A stretch of 60,035 nucleotides of DNA from Deltaproteobacteria bacterium (GCA_027023445.1 JALVVK010000024.1:1-60035), one strand, 5' to 3'; counted from the first letter of the stretch, positions 27,059 to 35,461 are shown. Translations and numbers: made by a program. Notes: generated by a model from the sequence alone, not told the origin.

Positions 27059-28354
27059 GTGGATAAAGTTGATTTATTGATAGGAGGCGAGGTCCTGATA
27101 AGACGGCCGGGCGAAGATCCTCTGAGGGACGGAGCCGTTGCCATAAAGGACGGACTGATTGTGGATGTGGCTCCGTACGCCGAGCTTCAGGCCCGATACG
27201 ACGCCGCAAGGCTGGTTCATCGGCCGGGGGGCCTGATATTCCCCGGGCTGATCAACTGCCATACCCATGCCGCCATGACACTGTTTCGCGGCATTGCCGA
27301 CGATCTTCCTCTTAAAACCTGGCTTGAAGAACATATTTTTCCGGCCGAGGCGCGGCTTGACGCTGAAATGGTCGCTCTTGGGACGGAACTTGCCTGCGCC
27401 GAAATGATCCGCTGTGGCACGACCGGTCTTGTGGACATGTACCTGTTCGAGGACGCGGTGGCCGGTGTGGTGGACAGGGTAGGCATGAGAGGCTGGCTTG
27501 GTGAAGGGCTCTTTGATTTTCCTTCTCCCGCCTTTCCTTCAGGATACGAGGCCCTCAAGGAAACCGAAAGGCTTTTGCTGAAATGGGCGGGTCATCCCAG
27601 GATAACCATAACGGTTGATCCCCATACTCCATATACCTGTAGCCCTGAGCTGCTTGAGAAGGCAAAGAAGACGGCCGGTGAGCATAATGCCATCATAGTG
27701 ATCCACCTTGCGGAAACCCAGGGTGAAGACCTGGATATAAAGAAGCGGTTTGGCGCATCACCGGCTGAATACCTGCATGGGCTCGGGGTCCTGGACGAAA
27801 GGCTGCTGGCGGTTCATTGCGTGGCGTTGAGCCGGAGTGACATAAGTCTTCTGGCTGACACGGGAGTAAAGGTTGTGCACTGTCCTGAGAGCAACCTCAA
27901 GCTGGGTTCAGGTGTCGCGCCAGTGCCGGAATTGCTGGGCGCGGGTGTCCCGGTAATCCTTGGCACAGACGGGGCGGCAAGCAACAACGACCTGGATTTG
28001 ATGAGTGAAATGGATACCGCTGCAAAACTGCCGAAGGGACTGAAAAGAGACCCGACCCTGGTTTCCGCCTCCCAGGCCCTGTCCATGGCTACTGAATGGG
28101 CCGCCAGTGCCCTTGGCAGGGATGATCTGGGGGTACTGAAGCCAGGTGCCCAGGCGGATCTGGCAATAGTCAACCTTGATCAGGTTCATATGCGTCCCTG
28201 TTACGATCCGGTTTCCCACCTGGTTTACGTGGCAAGAAGCGGAGACGTGCAGGACGTGATGGTGGCGGGTCGTTTCCTCATGGAAGACTGGCGGTTGACC
28301 ACCATTGATGAAAAGGACCTGATGCGGCGGGTAAGGGAGGCGATGGAACGGTAA
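27059..28354 (+). CDS. mtaD: 5'-methylthioadenosine/S-adenosylhomocysteine deaminase
   Basis: A 431-residue amidohydrolase of the MtaD/TrzN type. Metal ligands: N-C-H-T-H, I-H-L-A-E, V-H-C-V-A-L-S and L-G-T-D-G-A-A-S-N-N-D. The S-N-L-K-L-G-S-G segment and E/H residues fit the adenosine-derivative deaminases. It deaminates MTA, SAH or adenosine to inosine forms, relieving inhibition of methyltransferases. It starts with GTG at 27059 behind an AAGGAG site. Together with the upstream phosphorylase it would make a two-step salvage path. A chlorohydrolase-like guanine/cytosine deaminase is a less likely alternative. Confidence 0.88.
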   Translation: MDKVDLLIGGEVLIRRPGEDPLRDGAVAIKDGLIVDVAPYAELQARYDAARLVHRPGGLIFPGLINCHTHAAMTLFRGIADDLPLKTWLEEHIFPAEARLDAEMVALGTELACAEMIRCGTTGLVDMYLFEDAVAGVVDRVGMRGWLGEGLFDFPSPAFPSGYEALKETERLLLKWAGHPRITITVDPHTPYTCSPELLEKAKKTAGEHNAIIVIHLAETQGEDLDIKKRFGASPAEYLHGLGVLDERLLAVHCVALSRSDISLLADTGVKVVHCPESNLKLGSGVAPVPELLGAGVPVILGTDGAASNNDLDLMSEMDTAAKLPKGLKRDPTLVSASQALSMATEWAASALGRDDLGVLKPGAQADLAIVNLDQVHMRPCYDPVSHLVYVARSGDVQDVMVAGRFLMEDWRLTTIDEKDLMRRVREAMER

Positions 28355-28366
28355 AATTTCCCGGAA

Positions 28367-28798
28367 TCAGGCCGGACCTGTTCCGGATATTTTTTCAAAT
28401 GCCCACCTGACCACGGGTTTTACCCTGCTGCCCACAAGGGCAAGGGCCTCTTCGTACGGTACCCAGCGGAATTCGTGGTGCTCCGGCATGCCTATCTCCG
28501 GGTTCACTGGCAGCTCCACATGTTCCTGACTGGTCCGGGCAATGTAATACCTGGCTGTTTTCCCCTTGTTATAGGGACCTGTATCCATGTATTCATAACC
28601 CCACTTGAAATCAAGCCCGGTAATAGTGGTTTCCTCCCTGACTTCCCGTATCGCGGCCTGTACGGGCTCTTCTCCCTGTTCAACAATTCCCTTGGGAAAA
28701 TCCCAGTAACGGTAGGCCCTCAGGAGCAGAAACAGCCATCTGCCCCGGTCTTTCCTGACCACTGCCACACCGCAGGAAAGTACTTTGTATCTGTTCAT
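28367..28798 (-). CDS. NUDIX hydrolase (Ap4A-hydrolase-like)
   Basis: A 143-residue NUDIX protein with the box G-I-V-E-Q-G-E-E-P-V-Q-A-A-I-R-E-V-R-E-E-T-T, matching Gx5Ex7REUxEE except for the last Gly (Thr). It hydrolyses nucleoside diphosphates linked to another group; the Y-R-Y-W-D-F-P-K-G start is like diadenosine polyphosphate hydrolases. Start: ATG 28798 begins the conserved domain; ATG 28834 would add 12 residues, but its upstream GAGGGG belongs to the tRNA terminator hairpin. Longer extensions run into the tRNA gene and are excluded. Confidence 0.85.
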   Translation of the reverse strand: MNRYKVLSCGVAVVRKDRGRWLFLLLRAYRYWDFPKGIVEQGEEPVQAAIREVREETTITGLDFKWGYEYMDTGPYNKGKTARYYIARTSQEHVELPVNPEIGMPEHHEFRWVPYEEALALVGSRVKPVVRWAFEKISGTGPA

Positions 28799-28836
28799 AG
28801 GTGTACCCCGTATCCATGAACATGCAGAAATCATTA

Positions 28837-28869
28837 AAAAACCCCTCGTCTGCAGGCAGGAGGGGTTTT
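28837..28869 (-). terminator. Rho-independent terminator after tRNA-Val
   Basis: On the minus strand AAAACCCCTC pairs with GAGGGGTTTT, loop CTGCCTGCAGAC, followed by more Ts. It lies 15 bp after the tRNA 3' end and just before the NUDIX start. Confidence 0.85.
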
Positions 28870-28883
28870 CTTGGACCTTATGA

Positions 28884-28960
28884 TGGTGGGCGGTACTGGA
28901 TTCGAACCAGTGACTTCCACCGTGTGAGGATGGCACTCTAAACCGCTGAGTTAACCGCCC
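28884..28960 (-). tRNA. tRNA-Val (anticodon CAC), CCA encoded
   Basis: The minus strand folds into a full cloverleaf: acceptor GGGCGGT with ACCGCCC, D-stem ACTC/GAGT, anticodon stem CCATC/GGTGG around loop CTCACAC (anticodon CAC), T-arm CTGGTTCGAATCCAG, discriminator A and genomic CCA. The gene is solitary, with its own promoter and terminator. Confidence 0.97.
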
Positions 28961-28970
28961 GGTGCAAAAA

Positions 28971-28999
28971 TAATTAGCCTATCTCAGGCTGAATTGCAA
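28971..28999 (-). promoter_or_regulatory. Sigma-70-type promoter of tRNA-Val
   Basis: On the minus strand TTGCAA (28999-28994), a 17-bp spacer and TAATTA (28976-28971), 10 bp before the tRNA 5' end. Sequence match and spacing are good. Confidence 0.65.
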
Positions 29000-29032
29000 G
29001 GGTAATCAGGGTCAGGGCCCGAAACTTTCATG

Positions 29033-29189
29033 CAAGCGGTGCTTCACGGCCCCAGAGCGTGAAAATATTGAATGATAAATGTTGAATTGTAAATTATGGC
29101 AAACATGTTTTTATTAAATTCAGAAAATTTTAATAGCTTAGTACCTTAATTCAACATTCAGCATTTACCATTTAACATTGTATTTTCGG
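29033..29189 (+). repeat. Repeat A, full copy 2
   Basis: Near-identical in order of blocks to 4912-5073 (see that entry), same orientation. It fills the gap between tRNA-Val and the zinc-ribbon gene. A repeat-B-like TTATCCCGGATT fragment follows near 29251. No gene is visible in 28961-29309. Confidence 0.75.
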
Positions 29190-29309
29190 TCTCTGCGTCT
29201 CGAGCGAGGCAGGCGTGAGAAAACCGTTTGCCTTGTGCTGTTTCACGGTAGATTATCCCGGATTTGCAGCTCATAATTTTTTTGGGATGTTCCTGCTCAC
29301 GGAAGCCTG

Positions 29310-29669
29310 TCAGGTATCTCCAGGGATTATTTCGTCAAGGGCCTTTTGGAAATTTTCGTCTTCCGCCACCTGTTCCAGGGACTCCGGGTCAATTTCCACT
29401 GGTTCAGCCGCAGTCTCTTCCCCTCCTTCTTTTGAGACAAGGTCGGATACGTCTATTTCTGACAGGTTGACCGGGCCCTGCGCATGTCCGGACGCCTTTT
29501 CAATCGCGGGGGGGGATCCCCCTTCATCCTCAATGTGAAACCAGCAGAGATTATCCATGGGCTGGACAAAACCGCCCAGGAGTCCTCTTGCCTCCGAAAG
29601 GTCCTGGTTACAGGACGGGCAGGTTTCCAGGTAATCAAAGGAGATTTTGCCGCATTTTGTACATCTCAT
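29310..29669 (-). CDS. Zinc-ribbon protein with acidic tail
   Basis: A 119-residue protein. The N-terminus M-R-C-T-K-C-G-K-I ... C-P-S-C-N is a CxxC...CxxC zinc ribbon in the first 22 residues. The rest is low in hydrophobic residues and rich in Glu/Asp, probably disordered. It has a GAGGG ribosome site. Short ribbon proteins of this kind are common in deltaproteobacteria and often precede membrane or regulatory domains, but none follows here. Function unknown. Confidence 0.7.
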   Translation of the reverse strand: MRCTKCGKISFDYLETCPSCNQDLSEARGLLGGFVQPMDNLCWFHIEDEGGSPPAIEKASGHAQGPVNLSEIDVSDLVSKEGGEETAAEPVEIDPESLEQVAEDENFQKALDEIIPGDT

Positions 29670-29793
29670 TTCGTTCCCTCACAAATAATTGACTTATTAG
29701 CGCGCTATTAGTAAAGAATTGGAACGGTTTAAGGGGTCGGTCAACTGTCCTGGGCCCTTTGTGTTTTATAAGAGATAAAGACCTGAAACGGGG

Positions 29794-30180
29794 ATGACAC
29801 TGATGATCTTTAAAAATTACAGCCTTTCGGAACATGGATTTTTAATTCCTTTTTTTTCTGTTGCAATACTTATCGGACTTATGTGTCTGCAACTTGCATC
29901 CTGCGCGCCAGCCCATATAAGATATCTCACCTTTGATGCCTCCCTGATAAAAAAGGGAGACACCATGGCCCGGGTGGAGAAGGTAATGGGATTCCCTGAT
30001 GCCCGGAGAATTAATTCAGCTGGGCAGGAAGAGTGGTATTATTACAGGGTTAAAAGCCATTTCTGGCAGAGGATTCCCCTGCTTGGGAAGTATCTGGGTA
30101 AAAAACAGGTGGACGCGCTACAGGTGGTATTTCAGACTGGCATAGTCCAGAGGGTTACATACTATGTTCCCGGGACATAA
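29794..30180 (+). CDS. BamE/SmpA-like lipoprotein
   Basis: A 128-residue protein with a hydrophobic signal and lipobox L-A-S-C at residues 34-37. The mature part has the SmpA/OmlA pattern: I-K-K-G-D-T-M-A-R-V-E-K-V-M-G-F-P-D, then a tyrosine-rich E-E-W-Y-Y-Y strand and V-V-F-x-x-G-I-V. BamE-type lipoproteins support the outer-membrane protein assembly machine, though stand-alone relatives have other tasks. It overlaps pcm by 17 bp, so it leads the operon 29794-31892. ATG 29803 is an alternative start. Confidence 0.75.
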   Translation: MTLMIFKNYSLSEHGFLIPFFSVAILIGLMCLQLASCAPAHIRYLTFDASLIKKGDTMARVEKVMGFPDARRINSAGQEEWYYYRVKSHFWQRIPLLGKYLGKKQVDALQVVFQTGIVQRVTYYVPGT

Positions 30181-30835
30181 CGGTTCCTATCCCCATGATT
30201 TTGAAATAGCAAGGGAACACATGGTGGCCAGGGATCTGCGGCCAAGGGGTATCAACGATCCGCGGGTCATCAGGGCAATGAGCAAGGTCCCCAGGCATCT
30301 GTTTGTGGATGAGGCACTTTGGGACCAGGCATATGGAGATTTCCCTCTTCCCATAGGATATGGGCAGACCATTTCACAGCCCTATATTGTAGCGCTGATG
30401 GCCCAGGAACTGGAACTATCCGGCCGGCAACGCGTTCTTGAAATCGGGACGGGATCAGGATACCAGGCCGCGATCCTGGCTGAGCTGGCAAGGTCTGTGT
30501 TCAGCGTGGAACGTGTTTCCGCACTGCTTTCAAGGGCGAGGAAGGTTCTTGATAAACTGGGGTATTCCAATGTCCATCTCAAACTTGATGACGGCACATG
30601 GGGTTGGAAGGACCATGCCCCCTTTGATGTTATCACTGTCGCGGCGGCATCTCCACAGATTCCTCAACCACTTCTGGATCAGCTTAATGATCCGGGTATA
30701 TTGCTGATACCCGTGGGAGATGAATACAGCCAGTCCCTGGTAAAGGTCACAAAAGAGGGTGGCCGGATTAATCAGAAGGATATGGGAGGGGTCCGATTTG
30801 TCAAGCTTGTGGGAGATCATGGATGGAAGGCTTGA
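30164..30835 (+). CDS. pcm: Protein-L-isoaspartate O-methyltransferase
   Basis: A 223-residue PCMT: V-P-R-H-L-F-V near residue 43, G-Y-G-Q-T-I-S-Q-P-Y-I-V-A, SAM motif V-L-E-I-G-T-G-S-G-Y-Q-A-A. It methylates isoaspartyl residues in aged proteins to start repair, using S-adenosylmethionine. It overlaps both neighbours (17 and 13 bp), showing translational coupling. SAH released would be handled by enzymes such as the nearby MTA/SAH deaminase. Confidence 0.94.
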   Translation: MFPGHNGSYPHDFEIAREHMVARDLRPRGINDPRVIRAMSKVPRHLFVDEALWDQAYGDFPLPIGYGQTISQPYIVALMAQELELSGRQRVLEIGTGSGYQAAILAELARSVFSVERVSALLSRARKVLDKLGYSNVHLKLDDGTWGWKDHAPFDVITVAAASPQIPQPLLDQLNDPGILLIPVGDEYSQSLVKVTKEGGRINQKDMGGVRFVKLVGDHGWKA

Positions 30836-31446
30836 AGGCCCTTGTTTTTTTTGTCCCCAACGGTCTGAGGAGAATGTACGACTGGGTGCTTTCCTGGGCG
30901 GAACACCCAAGGGCCGACCTGGCACTGGCAGTTCTCGCCTTTGCCGAGGCCTCTTTTTTCCCCATACCTCCGGATGTTTTGCTTATAGCGCTTTCTCTTT
31001 CCAGGCCCAAAAAGGCCTTCAGGTGGGCCTTTTTTTGCTCCGTTGGATCGGTTCTTGGCGGGATGGCCGGGTACGTGCTTGGCTGGCATTTCATGGCGCT
31101 CATCGGCCACCGGATACTGGATTTTTATCATCTTGCCGATAAATATGAGGTGGTCCAGCACCTGTATCAGAAATACGATGCCTGGGCCGTGGCCGCGGCG
31201 GGTTTTACTCCGCTTCCCTATAAGCTTTTTACCATTGCGGCCGGGGCGTTCGAGATAAATTTCGCCATCTTTATGGTGGCATCGGCCCTTTCCAGATCAG
31301 CCCGTTTTTTTATAGTGGCAGGTTCAATATATATATGGGGTCCTTCGATACGGCTGTTTCTTGAAAAATATTTTAACCTGTTGTCTGTTCTTTTTTTTAT
31401 TCTGCTTGTTGGAGGTTTTATTCTGATTAAATGGATTTTCAGATGA
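30823..31446 (+). CDS. YqaA-type DedA/VTT-domain membrane protein
   Basis: A 207-residue membrane protein with about five hydrophobic helices. It shows the VTT (SNARE-associated) features: F-A-E-A-S-F-F-P-I-P-P-D re-entrant loop near residue 40 and the G-F-T-P-L-P-Y-K-L-F-T-I-A-A-G-A second loop near 130. DedA relatives act in lipid-carrier recycling and envelope homeostasis; the YqaA branch is not characterised. Coupled to pcm and the next gene by overlaps. Confidence 0.87.
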   Translation: MEGLKALVFFVPNGLRRMYDWVLSWAEHPRADLALAVLAFAEASFFPIPPDVLLIALSLSRPKKAFRWAFFCSVGSVLGGMAGYVLGWHFMALIGHRILDFYHLADKYEVVQHLYQKYDAWAVAAAGFTPLPYKLFTIAAGAFEINFAIFMVASALSRSARFFIVAGSIYIWGPSIRLFLEKYFNLLSVLFFILLVGGFILIKWIFR

Positions 31447-31892
31447 AGCGAATAGGTATAATTGGGGCGGGGTTGTGCACCCCGGAGGTCTATTCCGTAG
31501 CGCAGGAAGTAGGGCGCCTGGTGGCTGACAGGGGGGCTGCTCTTTATTGCGGAGGCCTGGGAGGCGTGATGGAGGCGGCTTCCAGGGGCGCCTTCGAGAC
31601 AGGCGGGCTTACCGTGGGGATCCTGCCCGGAGCAAAGGCCGATGACGCCAATCCGTATATCACAGTGCCGGTAGTGACGGGTATGGGGCATGCCAGAAAC
31701 GTTATTCTTGTTCGTTCCTGCCAGGTTATTATTGCCATATCAGGTTCCCACGGTACCCTGTCCGAGATTGCCCTCGCCCTCAAGATGTGGAAGCCTGTTG
31801 TGGGCCTGAAGACCTGGCAGGATCTTCTGGACGTCCACTACGTGGACACAGCGGAGGATGCAGTAGATAAGGCGTTCTCCCTGCTCCCATAG
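31443..31892 (+). CDS. LOG/SLOG-type nucleotide-binding Rossmann protein (TIGR00725-like)
   Basis: A 149-residue protein: I-G-I-I-G-A-G, then Y-C-G-G-L-G-G-V-M-E-A-A-S-R-G-A and I-A-I-S-G-S-H-G-T-L-S-E-I, the loop equivalent to PGGxGT of LOG proteins. Members resemble cytokinin-activating phosphoribohydrolases and SLOG sensors that bind nucleotides or nucleotide-derived signals. I choose ATG 31443, forming ATGA with the stop of the preceding gene; an ATG lies 12 bp farther upstream. Function unproven. Confidence 0.82.
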   Translation: MKRIGIIGAGLCTPEVYSVAQEVGRLVADRGAALYCGGLGGVMEAASRGAFETGGLTVGILPGAKADDANPYITVPVVTGMGHARNVILVRSCQVIIAISGSHGTLSEIALALKMWKPVVGLKTWQDLLDVHYVDTAEDAVDKAFSLLP

Positions 31893-31906
31893 GGATATTC
31901 TCCGCG

Positions 31907-31955
31907 CGTCCTCTGCCTTGCATCTTTGGCAGACTGCGAGCCGCATAATCCGGGT
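31907..31955 (+). repeat. Repeat B, partial copy
   Basis: Matches the right third of repeat B (compare 53923-53970): CCTTGCATCTT, GGCA, ACTGCGAGC and GCATAATCCGGG. The left part is missing. Confidence 0.65.
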
Positions 31956-32015
31956 TAAACAGTTACATGGGGCAGCAGGTCTTGTTCCGTGGACCTGCCC
32001 TGTGATTGGTCAGCC

Positions 32016-33023
32016 TCATACAAGATAAAAGGAGTAGCCGCATGCCTCTTCCGCTGTTTCAACAGAGGTATCCAGACGGGCAACGGCTTTCAGCAGGCCT
32101 TGCCACGTAATCCCGGGATACGCGGTTAAAACAAGCCTTGGCCCAGGGGCATCTTCGCTCCCGCCCCAGGCAACCTGGATCTTACGGCACAGATCCTCCA
32201 CATCTTCCCTGTGTCCTCCGTGACATTCGGCCTTCTGTATTTTTTTTACAAGTTTCATCATAATGGAACGTGCCTGATCGCAGGCCGTGGGGTCTTCCGG
32301 GGCGGGTGATGACATATCCAGGCTCAGGATTTCAACGGCTGGCTGCCGCCTCAGTGATTCGTACGCCTGGTCCATCTCGTCTTTTATGTTTATACCTTCT
32401 CCTACCGGGCACAGCTCCGGGGCATCTTTCCATTGGGCATAAAGCCGGGCCCAGGCGCGAAGCCTTCTTTTCCCCTGGGCAAGCGGCGCAACCGCCTCCC
32501 TGTTGTTTTGTGCCTTCTGTCTGCCCGGGCCGGCAGGTCCTGCCAGAAGGTCCTTCAGTTTTTTTTCCCTGAAAGCTACTTCGTGGAGATCAGAGGAAAG
32601 CTCGTCCTCTCTCATGTCCAGTTCAAGGGCAAGCTCCAGGAATAACCTGGCCTTTAGGTCCTCATCATCCTGTTCGGTCCCCTTGATTGAGGCGACAATG
32701 GACTGCAGGGATTCCTCCATGGCATAGGATGCTGCCTCCATCACCGCGGCATCCGTACCTTCCCTGCCAAGCCCGATTTGGGAGGCCCATTGCTGCCAGT
32801 CCTTCAGTATGGCTTCGAACCACTCCCGCCTGTCACCCAGGGGGACGGGTACGTGGGCTATCACGGGAGCAATGCCAGCATTATCTCCATTGGCAACCGA
32901 ACCTGTGACATTCTTTTCCGATGGCAGCAACACGTGTATTTCTTTAAAAAAACGGGAAAGATGACCCCGTATGTGTCTTTTTGGATAGGTAACAGGATAT
33001 AAAATCGCCCGCAGTTCAGCCAT
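32016..33023 (-). CDS. Conserved-looking protein of unknown function
   Basis: A 335-residue soluble protein beginning M-A-E-L-R-A-I-L-Y-P-V-T-Y behind a GGGAGGG site (ATG 33023). The first third contains W-F-E-A-I-L-K-D-W-Q-Q-W; the middle is strongly helical and charged (E-x-D-D-E-D-L-K-A-R-L-F-L-E-L-A-L-E-L-D); the C-terminal part has H-G-G-H-R-E-D-V-E and several cysteines. No catalytic motif, signal peptide or membrane helix. I do not recognise a family. Monocistronic, divergent from the DUF1232 gene. Confidence 0.7.
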   Translation of the reverse strand: MAELRAILYPVTYPKRHIRGHLSRFFKEIHVLLPSEKNVTGSVANGDNAGIAPVIAHVPVPLGDRREWFEAILKDWQQWASQIGLGREGTDAAVMEAASYAMEESLQSIVASIKGTEQDDEDLKARLFLELALELDMREDELSSDLHEVAFREKKLKDLLAGPAGPGRQKAQNNREAVAPLAQGKRRLRAWARLYAQWKDAPELCPVGEGINIKDEMDQAYESLRRQPAVEILSLDMSSPAPEDPTACDQARSIMMKLVKKIQKAECHGGHREDVEDLCRKIQVAWGGSEDAPGPRLVLTAYPGITWQGLLKAVARLDTSVETAEEACGYSFYLV

Positions 33024-33154
33024 GATCCCTCCCTTGTTATTGTTTATCAAGAAATGTTGTCTTAAACGTCGCGTCAAAATGGTTTCTTGTTGTATAATTG
33101 AAGTTCAATTATATTTGTTTCAGTCAACACAGGCATTCTTTTCATGGAGAAAAA

Positions 33155-33586
33155 ATGGGCATAAACATAAAAAAAACATTTTCTGGTTCTGCCGGGGGGA
33201 ATCCCAGCCATCTGATGTCAGCCGCTGAGCAGGAATTGCGCAAGGTCATAAAACTCATACCGCGTTTTATTGGCCTCATTGTAAACCTGCTCAGGGATCC
33301 CAGGGTTTCCGCAGCGGATAAGGCCATCCTGGGAGCCACTGTGGCATACGTCCTCAATCCGGCAGACATTGTGCCGGACTGGATTCCTTTTCTGGGCATG
33401 GTGGACGATGTCTATCTTATTGTGCTGGCACTGCTGCGCCTTATGCTGAGGACCGATGACTCCGTCCTCAAGGAAAACTGGCACGGCCCTGGAGACCTGA
33501 TCCCCATTTTAAAAAAGACCGGGGATCTTGCCGTGGGCTTTCTGCCGGCAAGGGTACGCAGGGCGTTGCTTGCCAGGGTGGAATAG
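33155..33586 (+). CDS. DUF1232 (YkvA-type) membrane protein
   Basis: A 143-residue protein. The DUF1232 core is clear: L-L-R-D-P-R-V-S-A-A-D-K-A-I-L-G-A-T-V-A-Y-V-L-N-P-A-D-I-V-P-D-W-I-P-F-L-G with the D-x-V-P-D-x-I-P turn typical of the family, forming one or two membrane helices. Function unknown in general. ATG 33155 has a GGAG 6 bp upstream; the longer frame upstream is not family-like. Confidence 0.85.
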   Translation: MGINIKKTFSGSAGGNPSHLMSAAEQELRKVIKLIPRFIGLIVNLLRDPRVSAADKAILGATVAYVLNPADIVPDWIPFLGMVDDVYLIVLALLRLMLRTDDSVLKENWHGPGDLIPILKKTGDLAVGFLPARVRRALLARVE

Positions 33587-33598
33587 CCCTGTATAAAT

Positions 33599-34117
33599 TC
33601 AGGATTTTTCCATAAGAGCCTTTTTTATCAGCGGTTCCACGTCACTTGGGGTTACAAGCCCTGTAAAATGCTTTACGATATCCTGGTTGCGGTCAATGAT
33701 AAAGGTAGATGGTAATGCGTATATGTTGCCATAATCCTTGAGAACCTTCTGGGTGGCCAGGAGGACCGGATAATTTATGCCAAGTCTGCGGATAAAATCG
33801 GGTAGTATTCTTTCCCCGTTCTGGTCAACCGAGATGCCGATGACCACAAATCCTTTGCTTGCATATTTGTCCTGAAGCCGTATAAAATCAGGAATCTCCA
33901 TTCTGCAGGGCGGGCAGTATGTGGCGAAAAAATTCAGCAGCACCACCTTACCCCTGTAGTCCTTGAGGCTTACTATGTTTCCCTGGAGATTCAGGAGGTC
34001 AAAATCAGGCGCCCTTGAAGAATCCGCCTTGCCCTGGCAGGCCGGTATAAGGGTTATCATGAAGATGCAAATCAACAGAAAGGCTGTTTTCGCTCCGTCT
34101 AATTTCAAAGGGCTCAT
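33599..34117 (-). CDS. TlpA-family thiol-disulfide lipoprotein
   Basis: A 172-residue protein with a hydrophobic signal and lipobox I-P-A-C, then an AhpC/TlpA thioredoxin fold: L-L-N-F-F-A-T-Y-C-P-P-C-R with redox CPPC, V-V-I-G-I-S-V-D, and cis-Pro in A-L-P-S-T-F-I-I-D. It would act as a membrane-tethered periplasmic reductase, for example in cytochrome c maturation; the partner is unknown. Its ATG overlaps the preceding creatininase-like gene by 4 bp (ATGA). Confidence 0.88.
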   Translation of the reverse strand: MSPLKLDGAKTAFLLICIFMITLIPACQGKADSSRAPDFDLLNLQGNIVSLKDYRGKVVLLNFFATYCPPCRMEIPDFIRLQDKYASKGFVVIGISVDQNGERILPDFIRRLGINYPVLLATQKVLKDYGNIYALPSTFIIDRNQDIVKHFTGLVTPSDVEPLIKKALMEKS

Positions 34118-34848
34118 ATTGATTCCACCTCGTCAAGGGATTCAAGCTGCTTTATCATTTCCACCAATGCCACGGCCTCACGTTCTATAATGGCCTTTCC
34201 CTTTTCAGGACTGGCCTTTGAAGGATCTCCCCACACTCCGTTGGGCCAGTAACGCCGTTTGTCCCTGACAAGTATTTTCCCGGGAAACGAGGGATATTCC
34301 TCGTGGCTTGTCCCTTTGACGTCTTTGGGCCGCAGGTGAAGCATCAGGGATGTTTCCACCTCGCCGGCATGGGAGTCTCCCTTACATTCTATAAGGCCTG
34401 AAAATGGGGGAAGGGCCGTAAGATCCAGTACTGAGAGTACGGCAACCTGGCTTCGTGGTAGAGAATCCAGCACCTTTTCGCCGGCGTCCACAAGGGATGC
34501 CATGTGTGTCCCGCCCGCGTGGCCCGATATAAGCACAAAATTGCGCAGCCCGTGGGAATAAAGGGCGGTGCAGATTTCCATGGCCAGGGAACGCACAGTA
34601 AGACCCTGTAGGGTCACAGTGCCGGGGTGCTGACATGTGCTGCGGCACAGCCCGTACCAGACAGGCGGCGCCACAAATACGGGGTGCAGCCCGGCGGCTT
34701 CTTTGGCAAGTTCATAGACGTGGATTGTGTCTGTGCCGAGGGGCAGATGTGATCCATGTTCCTCTACCGAGCCAAAGGGTACTATTATGGTGCGTGTTTT
34801 GGTCAGGCCCTTTTGAAAATCAGGCATGGTAATATTTTCCAGAATCAT
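34114..34848 (-). CDS. Creatininase-family amidohydrolase
   Basis: A 244-residue protein with the family metal ligands: P-F-G-S-V-E-E-H-G-S-H-L-P-L-G-T-D-T, S-G-H-A-G-G-T-H and D-S-H-A-G-E-V-E-T-S. Relatives include creatinine amidohydrolase, formamide hydrolases of riboflavin/F420 routes and MftE peptidases, so the substrate cannot be set. I choose ATG 34848, as the first 12 residues of the open frame are not family-like. Cotranscribed with the TlpA-like lipoprotein. Confidence 0.82.
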   Translation of the reverse strand: MILENITMPDFQKGLTKTRTIIVPFGSVEEHGSHLPLGTDTIHVYELAKEAAGLHPVFVAPPVWYGLCRSTCQHPGTVTLQGLTVRSLAMEICTALYSHGLRNFVLISGHAGGTHMASLVDAGEKVLDSLPRSQVAVLSVLDLTALPPFSGLIECKGDSHAGEVETSLMLHLRPKDVKGTSHEEYPSFPGKILVRDKRRYWPNGVWGDPSKASPEKGKAIIEREAVALVEMIKQLESLDEVESI

Positions 34849-34934
34849 GGGACTAAATCTACTTTTATGACGAGGTCTTGTCAATTTGGATCAACAGCCC
34901 TAATTTTTTATGCGGGAATTATGTGTCGCGTTCC

Positions 34935-34951
34935 TTGGTATGAAAATTGCT
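34935..34951 (+). promoter_or_regulatory. Sigma-54-type promoter (-24/-12)
   Basis: TTGGTATGAAAATTGCT matches YTGGCACGRNNNTTGCW at all but two positions and keeps the essential GG-N10-GC. It points toward the 99-residue gene at 35136, about 180 bp away. No upstream activator site was identified. Confidence 0.5.
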
Positions 34952-35135
34952 TAAATTTTAGACCGAAGGCTCAACGGGATAAGGTCTTTTGTTAATCTGA
35001 GCTTTTATGAGCTATTTTTACAGTAAAATGCTTGCTTCCTCGTTAGGTGTTGGGCTAAAATAGCTCCATGAAATTTTTGTGTGTTCTGGCTGGATTCCAA
35101 GTAAAAATCCCTGAATTCAGATGAAAGGTTGAGAC

Positions 35136-35435
35136 ATGGGGGAAGTGGTAAATATAAGTGAGGGCAGGCGGTCTCGCAGGGGCCGGTCCAGAAGGCTTGA
35201 AAATATCAAGGACGAGCTGCTGCGGTTTCACGGGATAGACCTGGACGAGCTGCTTTCCTCAGAACCCGCCTCAAGCCTGACCATTGATCAGTTTGAGGAC
35301 CTGACTGAAAAGATTCTTGCCACGGTGGATGATTTCTGTGAGGAATATCCGAATGTGACTATCCACGATGTGCTTTATACGCTTGAAAACGTTAAGGATA
35401 TCATTCGGGATAATACGCCGGCAGACGAAGACTGA
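35136..35435 (+). CDS. Small acidic protein of unknown function
   Basis: A 99-residue protein: an Arg-rich head (G-R-R-S-R-R-G-R-S-R-R) followed by an acidic helical body with L-T-E-K-I-L-A-T-V-D-D-F-C and V-L-Y-T-L-E-N-V. No membrane helix or known motif. The start has an AAAGG site and the gene is downstream of a sigma-54-like promoter. Function unknown; could be a nucleic-acid- or protein-binding regulator. Confidence 0.65.
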   Translation: MGEVVNISEGRRSRRGRSRRLENIKDELLRFHGIDLDELLSSEPASSLTIDQFEDLTEKILATVDDFCEEYPNVTIHDVLYTLENVKDIIRDNTPADED

Positions 35436-35461
35436 TCATATGGCTTTGCGGGTTTACGGTT

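Noticed and set aside
28799-28936. N-terminal extension of the NUDIX gene
   Set aside because: It would overlap the tRNA-Val gene and its terminator.
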